From NCBI RefSeq assembly GCF_030546575.1, contig NZ_JAUOTN010000004.1, positions 310,001 to 374,000 of the forward strand: a stretch of 64,000 nucleotides of DNA, read 5' to 3'. Below, piece by piece: positions 8,243 to 18,900 of the stretch. The notes below the pieces were generated by a model. The model saw only the letters and a program-made list of their open reading frames with translations, searched no databases and had not been told where the DNA came from. Each line of letters starts with the position of its first letter. Positions within the stretch are counted from its first letter, which is position 1. The position numbers and the translations under genes were made by a program. The DNA is from Pontibacter coccineus. GTDB taxonomy: Bacteria; Bacteroidota; Bacteroidia; Cytophagales; Hymenobacteraceae.

Positions 8243-9217
8243 CTACGAATCCCTCTCCATCAGCTGCAGCGCCAGCCCATGGATGGTAGCTTTGCGCTCT
8301 ACCGGCACCTGCACGGCATCTAAGTGGTACAGGGCTTGCTGGAAGTAGAAATCGATTTGCTGTTCGGTTTGCTTGCGGATGTTGAGCTGGTCGTAAATGG
8401 CGGTGATGGCCTGCACCTTTTCTTCGGCTATACCTGCGTCGGTCTTGTCGCGCCAGTCGAGGATGGTTTGCAGTTGCCCCTGGTTGGCTTGCTCCAGGGC
8501 CGTCAGCATCAGGAAGGTCTTTTTGTCCGAAAGGATATCGCCGCCCACCTGCTTGCCGAACTTGTCTTTGTCGCCGTACACGTCAAGCAGGTCGTCGCGA
8601 AGCTGGAAGGCGATGCCTACGTTGTCGCCGAATTCCTTCAGGTGCTCAGCGTCGCTGTCAGGGGCTCCCTGCAGGATGGCACCCAGTTCCAGACTGAAGC
8701 CCAGCAGCACGGCCGTTTTCAGGGTAATCATGTGGATGTACTCTTCGATGCTCACCTGCTCGCGGCGCTCGAAGTTCATGTCGAGTTGCTGCCCTTCGCA
8801 CACTTCGGCGGCCGTTTTGCTGAAGAGCTGCAGCACCTTGCCCAGTTTGTCGGGCGCTATGCCCAGCAGCATTTCGTAGGCGCGCACCAGCATCACGTCA
8901 CCGCTCAGGATAGCGGTGTTGGCGTTCCACTTTTCGTGCACGGTTTGCTGTCCGCGGCGCAGGGGGGCCTTGTCCATGATGTCGTCGTGCATGAGCGTGA
9001 AGTTGTGGAAAACCTCTACGGCCGCAGCGGGCAATAGTGCGTTGTCCACATCATCATCGTACATTTTTGCAGCCAGAAGCACCAGTAAGGGCCTTATCCG
9101 CTTTCCGCCCAGCGACATAATGTAGCGGATGGGCTCGTACAACTCCGTGGGCTGTTCGCCAAAACGGAGGGTATTCAGCGTTTGGTTAAGCTGGGTTGAA
9201 AGCTGCGTAATATCCAC
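8243..9217 (-). CDS. Polyprenyl diphosphate synthase (trans-isoprenyl)
   Basis: 324 residues. First aspartate-rich motif DDIMD at residues 78-82 followed by the arginines of LRRG, and second motif DDLLD at 207-211, both needed to bind magnesium and the allylic diphosphate. Also GGKRIRP near residue 37, which binds isopentenyl diphosphate. It makes a linear prenyl diphosphate, possibly geranylgeranyl or longer for menaquinone or carotenoids; chain length cannot be fixed by eye. It starts 8 bases after the stop of rnr, so the two genes are very probably one operon. Confidence 0.93.
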   Translation of the reverse strand: MDITQLSTQLNQTLNTLRFGEQPTELYEPIRYIMSLGGKRIRPLLVLLAAKMYDDDVDNALLPAAAVEVFHNFTLMHDDIMDKAPLRRGQQTVHEKWNANTAILSGDVMLVRAYEMLLGIAPDKLGKVLQLFSKTAAEVCEGQQLDMNFERREQVSIEEYIHMITLKTAVLLGFSLELGAILQGAPDSDAEHLKEFGDNVGIAFQLRDDLLDVYGDKDKFGKQVGGDILSDKKTFLMLTALEQANQGQLQTILDWRDKTDAGIAEEKVQAITAIYDQLNIRKQTEQQIDFYFQQALYHLDAVQVPVERKATIHGLALQLMERDS

Positions 9218-9225
9218 AGGTTGTA

Positions 9226-11484
9226 TTAATGTCTTTTAAGGGTTTCTACCAGTTCCATGTCGATGGTGCGCTCGGCCATGTTGGCGCTCACAATCTCGAC
9301 CATCACCTCATCTCCAAAAGAGATGATGCGCTTCGACTGACGACCAATGATGCGGTAGTTGTTGGCGTCCAGCTCGTAGTAGTCGTCATTCAGACTCGAG
9401 AGGCGCACCATGCCTTCGCACTTGTTCTCTTCAATCTCCACAAATATACCCCATTCTGTCACACCAGACACAATTCCTTTGTATTGGTTGCCGATGGTGT
9501 CCTTCATGAACTCCACCTGCTTGTACTTAATAGAGGCACGCTCAGCATCGGCAGCGCGTTTTTCCATCTCCGAAGAGTGGCGGCAGCGTTCCTCAAACGC
9601 CTCTTTGTCCTCCGAAGTGCCCCCGTCGAGGTAATGCTGCAACAGGCGGTGCGCCATCATGTCGGGGTAACGACGAATGGGCGAGGTAAAGTGCGAGTAA
9701 TGATCAAAAGCCAGACCAAAGTGGCCCTCCGGCTCGGTGCTATACTTGGCTTTGGCCATTGTCCGGATCGCCAGGTTCTGCAGCACGCTTTGCTCGGGTT
9801 TGCCTTCAATCTCGTGCGTCAGGTTGTTAAGTTCATCAGAGATGTCGCCATCCGGGTCCACTTTGTAGCCAAACTTGCTGGCGAAGATCGAGAACGTGCT
9901 CAGCTTGTCGGGGTCCGGGGAGCCGTGCGTACGGTATACCATGGTCGGGCGCTTTTTGCCTTTGCCTAAGCCGTAGACAAACTCAGCCACCTTTTTGTTT
10001 GCCAACAGCATGAATTCCTCGATGAGTTTGTGGGCGTCCTTGCGCTCCTTCACATAAACTGAAAGCGGTTTGCCATTCTCGTCGAGCTTAAATTTCACTT
10101 CGGTTGTCTCGAAGCTGATAGCCCCGTTTTTAAAGCGCTTGGCCTGCAGTTTCTTGGCGATGTTGTTCAGGGTGTTGATTTCCTCCACAAAGTCGCCTTC
10201 ACCTGTCTCAATGCGCTCCTGGGCCTCTTCGTAGGAAAAGCGGCGGTCAGAATATGTTATCGTACGACCGTACCAGGTATCATAGAGCTTGCCGTTGTCG
10301 TCAATCTCGAACACCACCGAGAAGGTTAGCTTCTCTTCGTTCGGACGCAGGGAGCACAGGTTGTTGGAAAGGCGCTCGGGCAGCATCGGGATGGTTCTGT
10401 CCACCAGGTATACCGAAGTGGCTCTGTGGAAAGCTTCCTTCTCGAGCAGACTGCGCGGGTGCACGTAATGCGTCACGTCGGCGATGTGCACGCCAATCTC
10501 CCAGTTCCCGTTCTCGAGTTTCTGGATGGAAAGCGCATCGTCAAAGTCTTTGGCGTCGGCGGGGTCGATGGTGAAGGTGGTGATGTCGCGCATGTCGCGG
10601 CGCTTGGCAAGCTCACCGGCTGGTATCTTATCCGATATCTGCTCGGCTTCTTCTTCCACCGTCTCCGGAAACTCGAACGGCAGGCCAAACTCGGCCATAA
10701 TGGAGTGGATCTCGGCCTCGTTCTCACCGGCCGGACCAAATACGCGAATCACTTCGCCCGTCGGGTTCTTGCCCGGCTCTTTGGGCCATTCGATGATCTT
10801 CACCAGCACTTTGTCGCCTGACTGCGCCCCGTTCAGGTTGCGCTCGCCCACGAATACGTCGAAGTAAAGTCGCTTGAAGTCGGGCACCACGAAGCCGAAG
10901 TTTTTAGTGAGCTCCATCAGGCCTACCAGTTCAGTGCGCGAGCGCTCCAGTACCTCCACCACCATGCCTTCTGAACGGCCGCCCTGCATCGTGGGCAGCA
11001 CTTTTACTTTCACCAGGTCGCCGTCCATGGCGTACTTCAGGTGCTCGCGGAAAACGCGCACATCGTCTTCTGTTTCCTCGGACACAATGTATGCATACTT
11101 GCTGTTGGCCAGGTCCACGCGGCCCGTGATGATGTTGACGCGCAGGTTGAGCTGGTATTTGTCGCCGTCGATCAGCAACAACTTGTTTTCGCGCAGCAGT
11201 GTATTGACAATCACCATTAGGTCATCGCGGCCTTTCTTGTCAACTACACCCAGCTTGCGGGTCATCTGGCGCTGCGTGAATACGGTATCGGGGCTATTGG
11301 AGAACATCTCCAGCACAATGCCTTTGGCTGAACGGTCTCTGCCGCCGCCTCTTTGGCCGTCGCCTCTGCGGGAGCCGCCACCGGCGGATGGTTCTCTTCT
11401 GGAAGACTCGCCTCTGCGGGAGCCGCCTTTTTCGTTGCGGCTGTCTTTGTCTCTGCCGCCTTTGCTTGGTCTTTTACTTCTCAT
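9226..11484 (-). CDS. rnr: Ribonuclease R
   Basis: 752 residues from the chosen ATG at 11484 (MRSKRPSKGGRDKDS). A longer frame exists upstream but its residues look non-coding. The first 60 residues are rich in Arg, Gly and Ser, a Bacteroidota-style disordered RNA-binding tail. Then come a winged-helix segment, cold-shock OB folds, the RNB catalytic domain with DPADAKDFDDAL near residue 305-315 (the acidic metal-binding cluster), and a C-terminal S1 domain (GIVSGVTEWGIFVEIEEN). It degrades structured RNA 3' to 5'. Followed closely by the prenyl synthase gene. Confidence 0.95.
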   Translation of the reverse strand: MRSKRPSKGGRDKDSRNEKGGSRRGESSRREPSAGGGSRRGDGQRGGGRDRSAKGIVLEMFSNSPDTVFTQRQMTRKLGVVDKKGRDDLMVIVNTLLRENKLLLIDGDKYQLNLRVNIITGRVDLANSKYAYIVSEETEDDVRVFREHLKYAMDGDLVKVKVLPTMQGGRSEGMVVEVLERSRTELVGLMELTKNFGFVVPDFKRLYFDVFVGERNLNGAQSGDKVLVKIIEWPKEPGKNPTGEVIRVFGPAGENEAEIHSIMAEFGLPFEFPETVEEEAEQISDKIPAGELAKRRDMRDITTFTIDPADAKDFDDALSIQKLENGNWEIGVHIADVTHYVHPRSLLEKEAFHRATSVYLVDRTIPMLPERLSNNLCSLRPNEEKLTFSVVFEIDDNGKLYDTWYGRTITYSDRRFSYEEAQERIETGEGDFVEEINTLNNIAKKLQAKRFKNGAISFETTEVKFKLDENGKPLSVYVKERKDAHKLIEEFMLLANKKVAEFVYGLGKGKKRPTMVYRTHGSPDPDKLSTFSIFASKFGYKVDPDGDISDELNNLTHEIEGKPEQSVLQNLAIRTMAKAKYSTEPEGHFGLAFDHYSHFTSPIRRYPDMMAHRLLQHYLDGGTSEDKEAFEERCRHSSEMEKRAADAERASIKYKQVEFMKDTIGNQYKGIVSGVTEWGIFVEIEENKCEGMVRLSSLNDDYYELDANNYRIIGRQSKRIISFGDEVMVEIVSANMAERTIDMELVETLKRH

Positions 11485-11655
11485 GTATCTTGTTTCTATT
11501 GGCCGGTGCGGGTATGCCGCACCTCGGGCCATGCAATAATTGGTTGAAATGGTTTTGACTCTATACGCCCGCAAGGCAGACTAAGGTTAAAGCCAACTCA
11601 ATTTCAGGTGAATTTATAGAGAAAAGTCTATATATGGGCTATGCAGACGGCTATA

Positions 11656-13575
11656 TTAATCCTGGTACTGCGCTATACCTGATCTCAGAGCTGCCCGCTT
11701 CTCCTGCGCCGCTGCAATGGCTTGGGGCCCACCGACAGGTATAGCTTGCAGCAGCGAACGCGTGTAGGCGTGCTGTGGCTGCTGGAAAAGTTGCGCAGGT
11801 ACACCCTCTTCTACCATGCGTCCTTCGTGCATCACCAGAATGCGGTCGGCCATGTGCCTGGCCACGGCCAGGTCGTGGGTGATGAAGAGGTAGGTCATGT
11901 TAAACTCCTGCTTGAGCTCGTTGAGCAAATTGAGCACCTGTGCCTGCACCGACACATCCAGCGCCGACACCGACTCGTCACATATCAACAGCTTCGGCTG
12001 CAGCGCCAGGGCCCGCGCGATGGCAATGCGTTGCCGCTGACCACCCGAGAAGGCCTGTGGATAACGCTGCGCATGCTCCGGCTTAAGTCCTACCTTCTCA
12101 AGGAGTTCCAGCATTTTGGTGCGGCGTTCTTTGTCGTTTCCGTAAAGCTTATGCACACGCATCGGCTCCAGTATGGCCTCTCCTACGGTCTGCATGGGGT
12201 TGAGCGAGGTATAAGGATCCTGGAAGATCATCTGGAAGTGGCGGCGGTTCTGGCGCAGGGTTTCCGCGTTCATACTGGCGATATCGTTTCCCTCAAACAG
12301 CACACTGCCCGCTGTCGGCTCCACCAGCCGCAGAATAGCGCGGCCCAGTGTCGTCTTGCCGCTCCCCGACTCGCCCACCAGCGCAATGGTTTCACCGTGC
12401 TTTAGTGCAAAGCTCACGCCGTCGACCGCTTTCACTTGGCCTGTGGTGCGGGAAAAGATGCCTTTCTTGATGGGGAAGTATACCTGCAGATTTTGCACCT
12501 CTAGCAAAGGCGGTTTCTGGCTGTTGTCGCGTTGTTGCTTTATACCGGATACGGTGCCCACGTAGGCATTCACCACGTCCACCAAAGACGGCTCGTATAC
12601 CTGTGGCTGCTTCTCGTGGATGATGCCTTGCGCGTCTTCCTCCATAAAGTCTGCCACCACCGGCAGCCTGGCTTGCGAGCTGGAACTGAGCGTAGGACGG
12701 CAGGCGAGTAGACCTTTGGTATAAGGGTGCTGCGGATTGGTGAAGATGTCGAGCACTTTCCCTTGCTCTACGATACGGCCCTTATACATCACCAGCACGC
12801 GGTCGGCTATCTCGGCCACTACCCCCAGGTCATGACTGATAAACAGCACTGCCATGTTCTGCTTTACCCGCAGCTCATCAATCAGCGAAAGCATGCGGGC
12901 CTGTACCGTCACGTCTAAAGCGGTCGTCGGCTCGTCGGCAATAAGGAGGACAGGCTCGCAGGCCATGGCCATCGCGATCATCACGCGTTGCTTTTGCCCG
13001 CCCGAAATCTGGTGTGGATAACTGTCGTAAATTTGCCCTGGCCTGGGCAGCCTGGCTTGCTCAAAAAGGAGCAATACAAGCTCTTTAGCCTTTTTTTTTG
13101 AAATTTTGCGATGCCACAGCAGGACCTCTGCTACTTGTTGTCCACAGGTAAAAACCGGGTTGAGCGACGACATGGGGTCCTGAAAAACCATGCCCATTTC
13201 GTTGCCCCGAATCTGCTGCAGTTGCTTTTCCTTCAGCTGTAAGAGATCTACCCCTCCCAGTCGCTCCGATTGAAACACGGCCTTCCCTGCTACCTGCGCC
13301 TGGGCGTCGAGTAACTGCATCAGCGAAAGCGCCGTCACCGTCTTCCCCGAACCTGACTCGCCCACAATCGCCACCGCTTCACCGGGGTATACCTCAAAAG
13401 AAATCCAGTCCACCGCACGGACTATTCCCTGCCGTGTGGCGAAAGTGGTTTCAAGATCGGTGACCTGCAGTATGGGCGTAGGTATAGACAAGGGCGATGG
13501 CTTGGTGCTTCTGGTAAAAATAAGGTTTTTTGAATGATTGCGAAGCCTTTCTTGTTTTCCTTCTTCATAGTACAT
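11656..13575 (-). CDS. Dipeptide/oligopeptide-type ABC transporter, two fused ATPase domains
   Basis: 639 residues with two complete ATPase modules in tandem, like a DppD-DppF or YejF/GsiA fusion. Each has Walker A (GESGSGKT in both), signature (ISGGQ and FSGGQ) and Walker B ([12 protein letters not shown] and [12 protein letters not shown]; the second has Ser where Pro is usual). Each ends in the oligopeptide-type C-terminal segment ([22 protein letters not shown]). It would drive a peptide importer, but no permease or binding-protein gene is next to it. The start is uncertain: the listed ATG leaves only 21 bases to the divergent HAD gene, and the domain proper begins about residue 35, so a TTG further in may be used. 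Confidence 0.9.
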   Translation of the reverse strand: MYYEEGKQERLRNHSKNLIFTRSTKPSPLSIPTPILQVTDLETTFATRQGIVRAVDWISFEVYPGEAVAIVGESGSGKTVTALSLMQLLDAQAQVAGKAVFQSERLGGVDLLQLKEKQLQQIRGNEMGMVFQDPMSSLNPVFTCGQQVAEVLLWHRKISKKKAKELVLLLFEQARLPRPGQIYDSYPHQISGGQKQRVMIAMAMACEPVLLIADEPTTALDVTVQARMLSLIDELRVKQNMAVLFISHDLGVVAEIADRVLVMYKGRIVEQGKVLDIFTNPQHPYTKGLLACRPTLSSSSQARLPVVADFMEEDAQGIIHEKQPQVYEPSLVDVVNAYVGTVSGIKQQRDNSQKPPLLEVQNLQVYFPIKKGIFSRTTGQVKAVDGVSFALKHGETIALVGESGSGKTTLGRAILRLVEPTAGSVLFEGNDIASMNAETLRQNRRHFQMIFQDPYTSLNPMQTVGEAILEPMRVHKLYGNDKERRTKMLELLEKVGLKPEHAQRYPQAFSGGQRQRIAIARALALQPKLLICDESVSALDVSVQAQVLNLLNELKQEFNMTYLFITHDLAVARHMADRILVMHEGRMVEEGVPAQLFQQPQHAYTRSLLQAIPVGGPQAIAAAQEKRAALRSGIAQYQD

Positions 13576-13596
13576 TTAAGTTTTACCAAAAAAGCA

Positions 13597-14259
13597 ATGC
13601 AGAACAAATCAGAATATAATCACCCTACTCATTTCACTTCTTCCGAAGCCAACGAGAAAAGCACCATCATCTGGGATCTTGGCGCCGTGCTCATCGACTG
13701 GAACCCGCATTACCTATACCGCAGGATTTTCGACGATGGGGCAGAAATGCATCATTTCCTGGAAAACGTCTGCACCTTTGACTGGAACGAAGAACAGGAT
13801 GGCGGCCGCACGATTCAGGAAGCCAACGATTACCTGATCGCCAGACATCCCGAGCACGAAGCGCATATTAAAGCCTACTATGGCCGCTGGGAGGAAATGC
13901 TGGGCGGGCCGATTCATGCCTCTGTGGAGATTCTACGCGTGATGAAGTCACGGGGGGAGCACAAGCTATACGCCCTGACGAACTGGTCAGCCGAACTTTT
14001 CCCGATTGCCTTGGAGCGCTACGACTTCCTTGGCTGGTTTGACGGCATTGTGGTGTCGGGCACCGAAAACGACCGCAAACCCAATCACAGCTTTTACCAC
14101 ACCTTGCTGAATAGGTATGAGTTGCAGCCTGACGAAGTGCTTTTCATTGACGACAACCTCCGCAACATCAAAGCGGCCGAGCAACTAGGCATCGAGTCAA
14201 TTCATTTCACCTCGCCGGAGGATCTAAAAGAGCGTTTGGAGAAAATGGGTGTTCTGTAA
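13597..14259 (+). CDS. HAD-superfamily hydrolase (YihX-like)
   Basis: 220 residues from the ATG at 13597 (MQNKSEYNH); an upstream in-frame ATG would overlap the divergent ABC gene. Motif I is DLGAVLID, with Gly in place of the second Asp as in the YihX-type branch; motif II is the TNWS segment; the conserved lysine is in NDRKPNHSFY; motif III is FIDDNLRNI. The fold and nucleophile point to phosphatase activity on a small phosphorylated metabolite, substrate unknown. Confidence 0.88.
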   Translation: MQNKSEYNHPTHFTSSEANEKSTIIWDLGAVLIDWNPHYLYRRIFDDGAEMHHFLENVCTFDWNEEQDGGRTIQEANDYLIARHPEHEAHIKAYYGRWEEMLGGPIHASVEILRVMKSRGEHKLYALTNWSAELFPIALERYDFLGWFDGIVVSGTENDRKPNHSFYHTLLNRYELQPDEVLFIDDNLRNIKAAEQLGIESIHFTSPEDLKERLEKMGVL

Positions 14260-14322
14260 TCGGAACATAGTTTTGTACTGAGGGTATAGCGAGCTACTGT
14301 GCGGATAAGTTAAAGTCTATCG

Positions 14323-15093
14323 TTAATGCACGCTTAGCACAACCTGCTTGCCTTTGGAAGTGTACGCCTGTATAATTCCGAATCCTTCCTTCACATAAAT
14401 TCCCTGCACATAATCCAAAGCCGGGTAGCGGTCGTGGATGTATTGTTCCTCCGGTCTGTAATAGTTGGGTTGGTTGAGGTATAAATGGTATACCTTGTCA
14501 TGCGCCACGCCATCAAGGGTCACGGTTGGCAGGAACTCCTGGGTATAGGTATAGTTGTCAATTGTATTGGTTGTCGCATCCCAAAACAGGAAGGTTCGGC
14601 TTGTGATGAAGTTGCTGCTGCTGGAAGTGCCGGTCTGTATCGGTTCCGGAAATTTGTTGTTGTAGCCGACTGCAAACTCGATGACATCCCCTACCGCAGC
14701 TTTGTCTGTGATGTTGTTGAACCGGTCCGTGCTTACGTTTTTCCGATAGGTGACGCTGATACTGACCAGGCTCTCGCCCTCTACCTGGCTTGCGTATACC
14801 TTCTGGTCTGCCGTGAAATACTCTTTGCAGGAATTGGGATCAAATTTGCCGCTGTAGTTTGTCTTCCTCACAGGTATCTCGACAGTGGTCACACCATCCG
14901 CGTTTACGTATTTCATTTTCCGATCAGCGCCCTCTTCCTTGATGTAATAGCTCTTCCCCTGCGTTGGCTGGGCAGGCAGAAAGGACACCAGTTGGTTGGT
15001 GAACTCCAGTTTGCCCAGGTTCACGTCTTCGCAACCACAGGCAGACAGGCCTACACCTAAAGCTGCAGCTGCTATAAGCTTACTTAATTTCAT
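14323..15093 (-). CDS. Putative lipoprotein of unknown function
   Basis: 256 residues from MKLSKLIAAAALGVGLSACG, a lipoprotein signal with lipobox LSAC and the cysteine at residue 19; the more upstream ATG would spoil the signal. The mature part is strand-rich with no motif I recognise. It ends in VVLSVH. Located downstream of lspA on the same strand but separated from it by a strong terminator, so transcribed apart. Probably an outer-membrane-anchored protein. Confidence 0.75.
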   Translation of the reverse strand: MKLSKLIAAAALGVGLSACGCEDVNLGKLEFTNQLVSFLPAQPTQGKSYYIKEEGADRKMKYVNADGVTTVEIPVRKTNYSGKFDPNSCKEYFTADQKVYASQVEGESLVSISVTYRKNVSTDRFNNITDKAAVGDVIEFAVGYNNKFPEPIQTGTSSSSNFITSRTFLFWDATTNTIDNYTYTQEFLPTVTLDGVAHDKVYHLYLNQPNYYRPEEQYIHDRYPALDYVQGIYVKEGFGIIQAYTSKGKQVVLSVH

Positions 15094-15216
15094 CGGGTTT
15101 GGGATCATAAATGCATGGTCGCCAGAAAGCGGCATGAAATATAAGCGGAATTATTCTAACTGTTTCCGACGGTTTGCGGAAAAATGGATTGATTTTTTTC
15201 TTGACTGCAGCACATG

Positions 15217-15256
15217 AAAAAAGCGGCTATTCCACATGGAACAGCCGCTTTTTTTT
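15217..15256. terminator. Intrinsic terminator downstream of lspA
   Basis: AAAAAAGCGGCT and AGCCGCTTTTTT form a 12-bp stem around a loop containing TTCCACATGGAA. A-rich before and T-rich after, so it can act in both directions; it closes the lspA transcript. Confidence 0.85.
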
Positions 15257-15259
15257 GCT

Positions 15260-15274
15260 TATACCTATACCTTA
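15260..15274 (-). repeat. Doubled GGTATA word fused to the lspA stop codon
   Basis: On the minus strand the sequence reads TAAGGTATAGGTATA, starting with the lspA stop codon. The same 15-mer follows the glyS stop codon at 20378-20392. Confidence 0.85.
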
Positions 15275-15892
15275 GAATCCCTGTTGTTCAGTAGCAGGTT
15301 GCTTGGCTGGCTCGTCGTAGTGCGCGAAGAAACGCTTCTGGTTGAAGAGGATGATCAGCACACCAATAAAAATAGCCGAGTCCGCCACATTGAAAATAGG
15401 CCACAGTGACATCGGTTTGCCACCCAGCAACGGAATCCAGTGCGGCACGATGCCTTCCCATATATCGATGTAGAACATATCGATTACCTGCCCATGGAAC
15501 CAGGGTGTGGATGAGCCATACGGATGGTTGTCGAATAACACGCCGTAGAACGTACTGTCGATCAGGTTGCCGATGGCGCCGCCCAGAATCAGGCCAATGC
15601 ACCAGATCAGGCCCTTGGGTGCTTTTGTTTTGACCAGGTGGTAGATATAGTAGGCAATGCCAAACACGGCCACTAATCTAAACAGCGACAGCATCAGCTT
15701 GCCGTAGTCAGAGCCAAGCTCCACACCGAAGGCCATGCCCGGGTTCAGGGTATAGTGCAGCTTCAGCCAGTCGCCCAGCAAAACGATCTCGCCTGGCATA
15801 CCCATTTCCATGTTGTAATGCACGATTAGCTTCACAGCCTGGTCGATGATGATGACGATAAGGGCCACCAGGTAGTACTTCCAATATTTCAT
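15272..15892 (-). CDS. lspA: Lipoprotein signal peptidase (signal peptidase II)
   Basis: 206 residues with four membrane helices. The catalytic aspartates are in the conserved segments GGAIGNLIDSTFYG and FNVADSAIFIG. It removes signal peptides from prolipoproteins at the lipobox in the inner membrane, and would serve the many lipoproteins encoded in this window. Slightly longer than the usual 160-170 residues because of an insertion between the two catalytic segments and a Gln-rich tail. It follows ileS on the same strand with a 99-base gap; this ileS-lspA order is common in bacteria. Confidence 0.95.
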   Translation of the reverse strand: MKYWKYYLVALIVIIIDQAVKLIVHYNMEMGMPGEIVLLGDWLKLHYTLNPGMAFGVELGSDYGKLMLSLFRLVAVFGIAYYIYHLVKTKAPKGLIWCIGLILGGAIGNLIDSTFYGVLFDNHPYGSSTPWFHGQVIDMFYIDIWEGIVPHWIPLLGGKPMSLWPIFNVADSAIFIGVLIILFNQKRFFAHYDEPAKQPATEQQGF

Positions 15893-15952
15893 GTTTCGTC
15901 AATTAGGCTGCAGGGACTTCGGTGAACCGCCGCAGGATAAAGGTATAAGGTA

Positions 15953-15983
15953 TAGCCCCGGCCGTTTCATGCAGCCGGGGCCT
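15953..15983 (-). terminator. Possible terminator after ileS
   Basis: GGCCCCGGC and GCCGGGGC pair across a short loop on the minus strand right after the ileS stop. The T-tract is weak, so read-through into lspA is likely. Confidence 0.4.
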
Positions 15984-15991
15984 ATTGTTCT

Positions 15992-18900
15992 TTAAGCTAC
16001 TACCGCTTCGGTGCGAATACGGATGTTCACCTGGTAATCATCCACTTCCAGGAGCGTGCCATCTACCACATGGTCAGTCAGTTCCAGGCTCAGCGCCTGC
16101 GTCTCGGCCTGTATGTAGTCGCGGAAGTTTTCCACAGCAGCGTTTACCTCTTCTACTGATGCCTGCAGCACGATGTGAATCTTGTCCTGCACCTCCAGGT
16201 TGCTGTCCTTGCGCAGGTTCTGGATACGGTTCACCAGTTCGCGGGCAATGCCTTCCTGTTTCAACTCTTCGGTGATGGTCACGTCGAGCGCCACAGTCAG
16301 CTTGCCTTCACTGGCTACCAACCAGCCCGGGATGTCCTCCGAAGAGATCTCCACGTCGTCCGGCGTCAGCACAGCCGATTCCTCGTCATTGATCTGCAGC
16401 TCGATGCCGCCTTCACGCTCCAGGTGGGCGATGTCGTCCTGGTTCATCTGCTGCACGGCAGCAGCCACCAGCTTCATCTTCGGACCAAACACCTGACCCA
16501 GCTTCTTAAAGTTCGGCTTGATCTTCTTCACCAGAATACCCGACGTATCGTCGATGTACTCCACGTGCTTGATGTTCACCTCGCTCATGATCAGGTCTTC
16601 CACCGCCTGGATCTGGTGACGGGTATGTTCGTTGAGTACCGGGATCAGGATACGCTGCAAAGGTTGGCGTACCTTGATGAAGTGCTTCTTACGCAGCGAG
16701 TGCACCAGCGACGAGATGGTCTGGGCTAGCGCCATGCGCTCTTCCAGGTCTTTGTCGATGGCCGTGTGCTCCACCTCCGGGTAATAGGCCAGGTGCACCG
16801 ATTCTTCCTTGTGCTTTCTACTCACATGGTTCAGGTCGCGGTACAGCTGCTCGGCATAGAACGGCGCGATCGGAGAAATCAGTTTGGCGATTGTCTCCAG
16901 GCAGGTATAGAGCGTCTGGTAAGCAGCGATCTTGTCTTCATTGTACTCGCCTTTCCAGAAACGTTTGCGGTTCAGGCGCACATACCAGTTGCTCAGGTCG
17001 TCCACCACAAAATCCTGGATGGCACGGGCCGCACGGGTCGGGTCGTAGTCATTCAAGTAGGCATCCACATCCACAACCAGCGTGTTCAGCTTCGAGATGA
17101 TCCAGCGGTCGCTTTCGGTTCTGCGTTTCAGCGGCACGTCTTCCTCGGCAAAGGTAAAGTTGTCGAGGTTGGCGTAGAGCGCGAAGAAGGAATAGGTGTT
17201 CTGCAGCGTTCCAAAGAAACGGCGCTGGGTCTCTACTACTCCCTCCGGGTTGAACTTCAGGTTATCCCATGGTGGCGCGTTGGCGATCATGTACCAGCGC
17301 ACGGCATCCGGGCCATACTTGCCAATCATCTCGAACGGGTCGATGGCGTTGCCGAGGCGCTTGCTCATCTTGTTGCCGTTCTTATCCAGCACCAGGCCAT
17401 TGGCGATCACGTTCTTATAGGCTACGCTGTCCTCCAGCATAACAGCCAGGGCGTGCAGCGTAAAGAACCAACCACGCGTCTGGTCCACGCCTTCGGCAAT
17501 GTAATCGGCCGGGAAGTTCTGTTCGAAGATATCTTTGTTCTCGATCGGGTAATGCCACTGTGCATAAGGCATGGCGCCCGAATCAAACCAAACGTCGATC
17601 AGGTCTGTCTCTCTGTACATTGGCTTTCCGGACGGGCTTACCAGCACGATGTTGTCCACATACGGGCGGTGCAGGTCGTTGATCTCCACGGAGGCGTCCA
17701 TATAGCCTTTTTCCACCGCTCTGTCTATCTCCTCGCTCAGCTGCTGGATAGAACCAATGCAGATTTCTTCTTCGCCGTCTTCCGTTCGCCAGATCGGCAG
17801 CGGTGTGCCCCAGTAGCGGGAGCGCGACAGGTTCCAGTCCACCAGGTTTTCGAGCCAGTTACCAAAGCGGCCTGTACCCGTCGATTCCGGTTTCCAGTTG
17901 ATGGTCTTGTTGAGCTCGATCATCCTGTCCTTCACAGCCGTAGTTTTGATGAACCAACTGTCGAGCGGATAATACAGCACCGGCTTGTCCGTTCTCCAGC
18001 AATGCGGGTAGGTGTGCTCGTATTTCTCTACTTTAAAGGCTTTGCCTTCTTCTTTGAGTTTGATGGCGATCAGTACGTCGGTCGGTTTGTAATCCGCAGC
18101 AGACTCGTCCTGCCCGTCGTAATTCTTCACGTACATGCCGGCAAAGTCGGTGATCTCCTTTACAAAACGGCCTTGCTTGTCCACGATAGGTGCAGGCTTG
18201 CCATTCTCGTCCATTACCAGCAGCGCCGGGATGTCGTTCTGGGCAGCTACCCGGAAGTCATCCGCACCAAAGGTTGGGGAGATATGCACGATGCCGGTAC
18301 CGTCTTCTGTCGTCACGAAATCACCTACCACCACGCGGAAAGCCGGCTTATCGGGCTGCACGTACGGCATCAGCTGGTGAAATTCCACTCCTGCCAGGTC
18401 GGCGCCTGTGAACTCTTCTACTATCTTGAACGGGATGAGCTTGTCGCCAGCATTATAATCCGTCAGGGCCAGGTCAGCAGCTTTCGGATTGAAGTAACGG
18501 CTCACCAGATCCTTGGCCAGTATCACCGAGATCGGCTCGAAGGTATAGGGGTTGTAGGTCCGCACCTTCACGTACTTGATGCCTTTGCCTACCGCCAGCG
18601 CGGTGTTGGCTGGGAGCGTCCAGGGTGTGGTCGTCCAGGCCAGGAAAAATACCTTCTCCTCTTCGTACTCAAACAGGAACATGTTGCGGGTGATCTTCTT
18701 CACCTCAAACTGCGCCACGATCGTGGTATCTTTCACCATCTTGTAGCAGCCCGGCTGGTTGAGTTCGTGCGAGCTCAGACCGGTGCCGGCGCCTGGTGAG
18801 TAAGGCTGGATGGTATAGCCTTTGTATAAAAGACCTTTGTCATACAGGCGCTTCAGCAGTGCCCATACCGACTCGATGTACTCGTTCTCGAACGTGATGT

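Noticed and set aside
16766..18799. Open frame of 677 codons on the plus strand
   Set aside because: It is wholly antisense to ileS, whose class I motifs and length are clear; long open antisense frames are expected in GC-balanced genes with this codon use.
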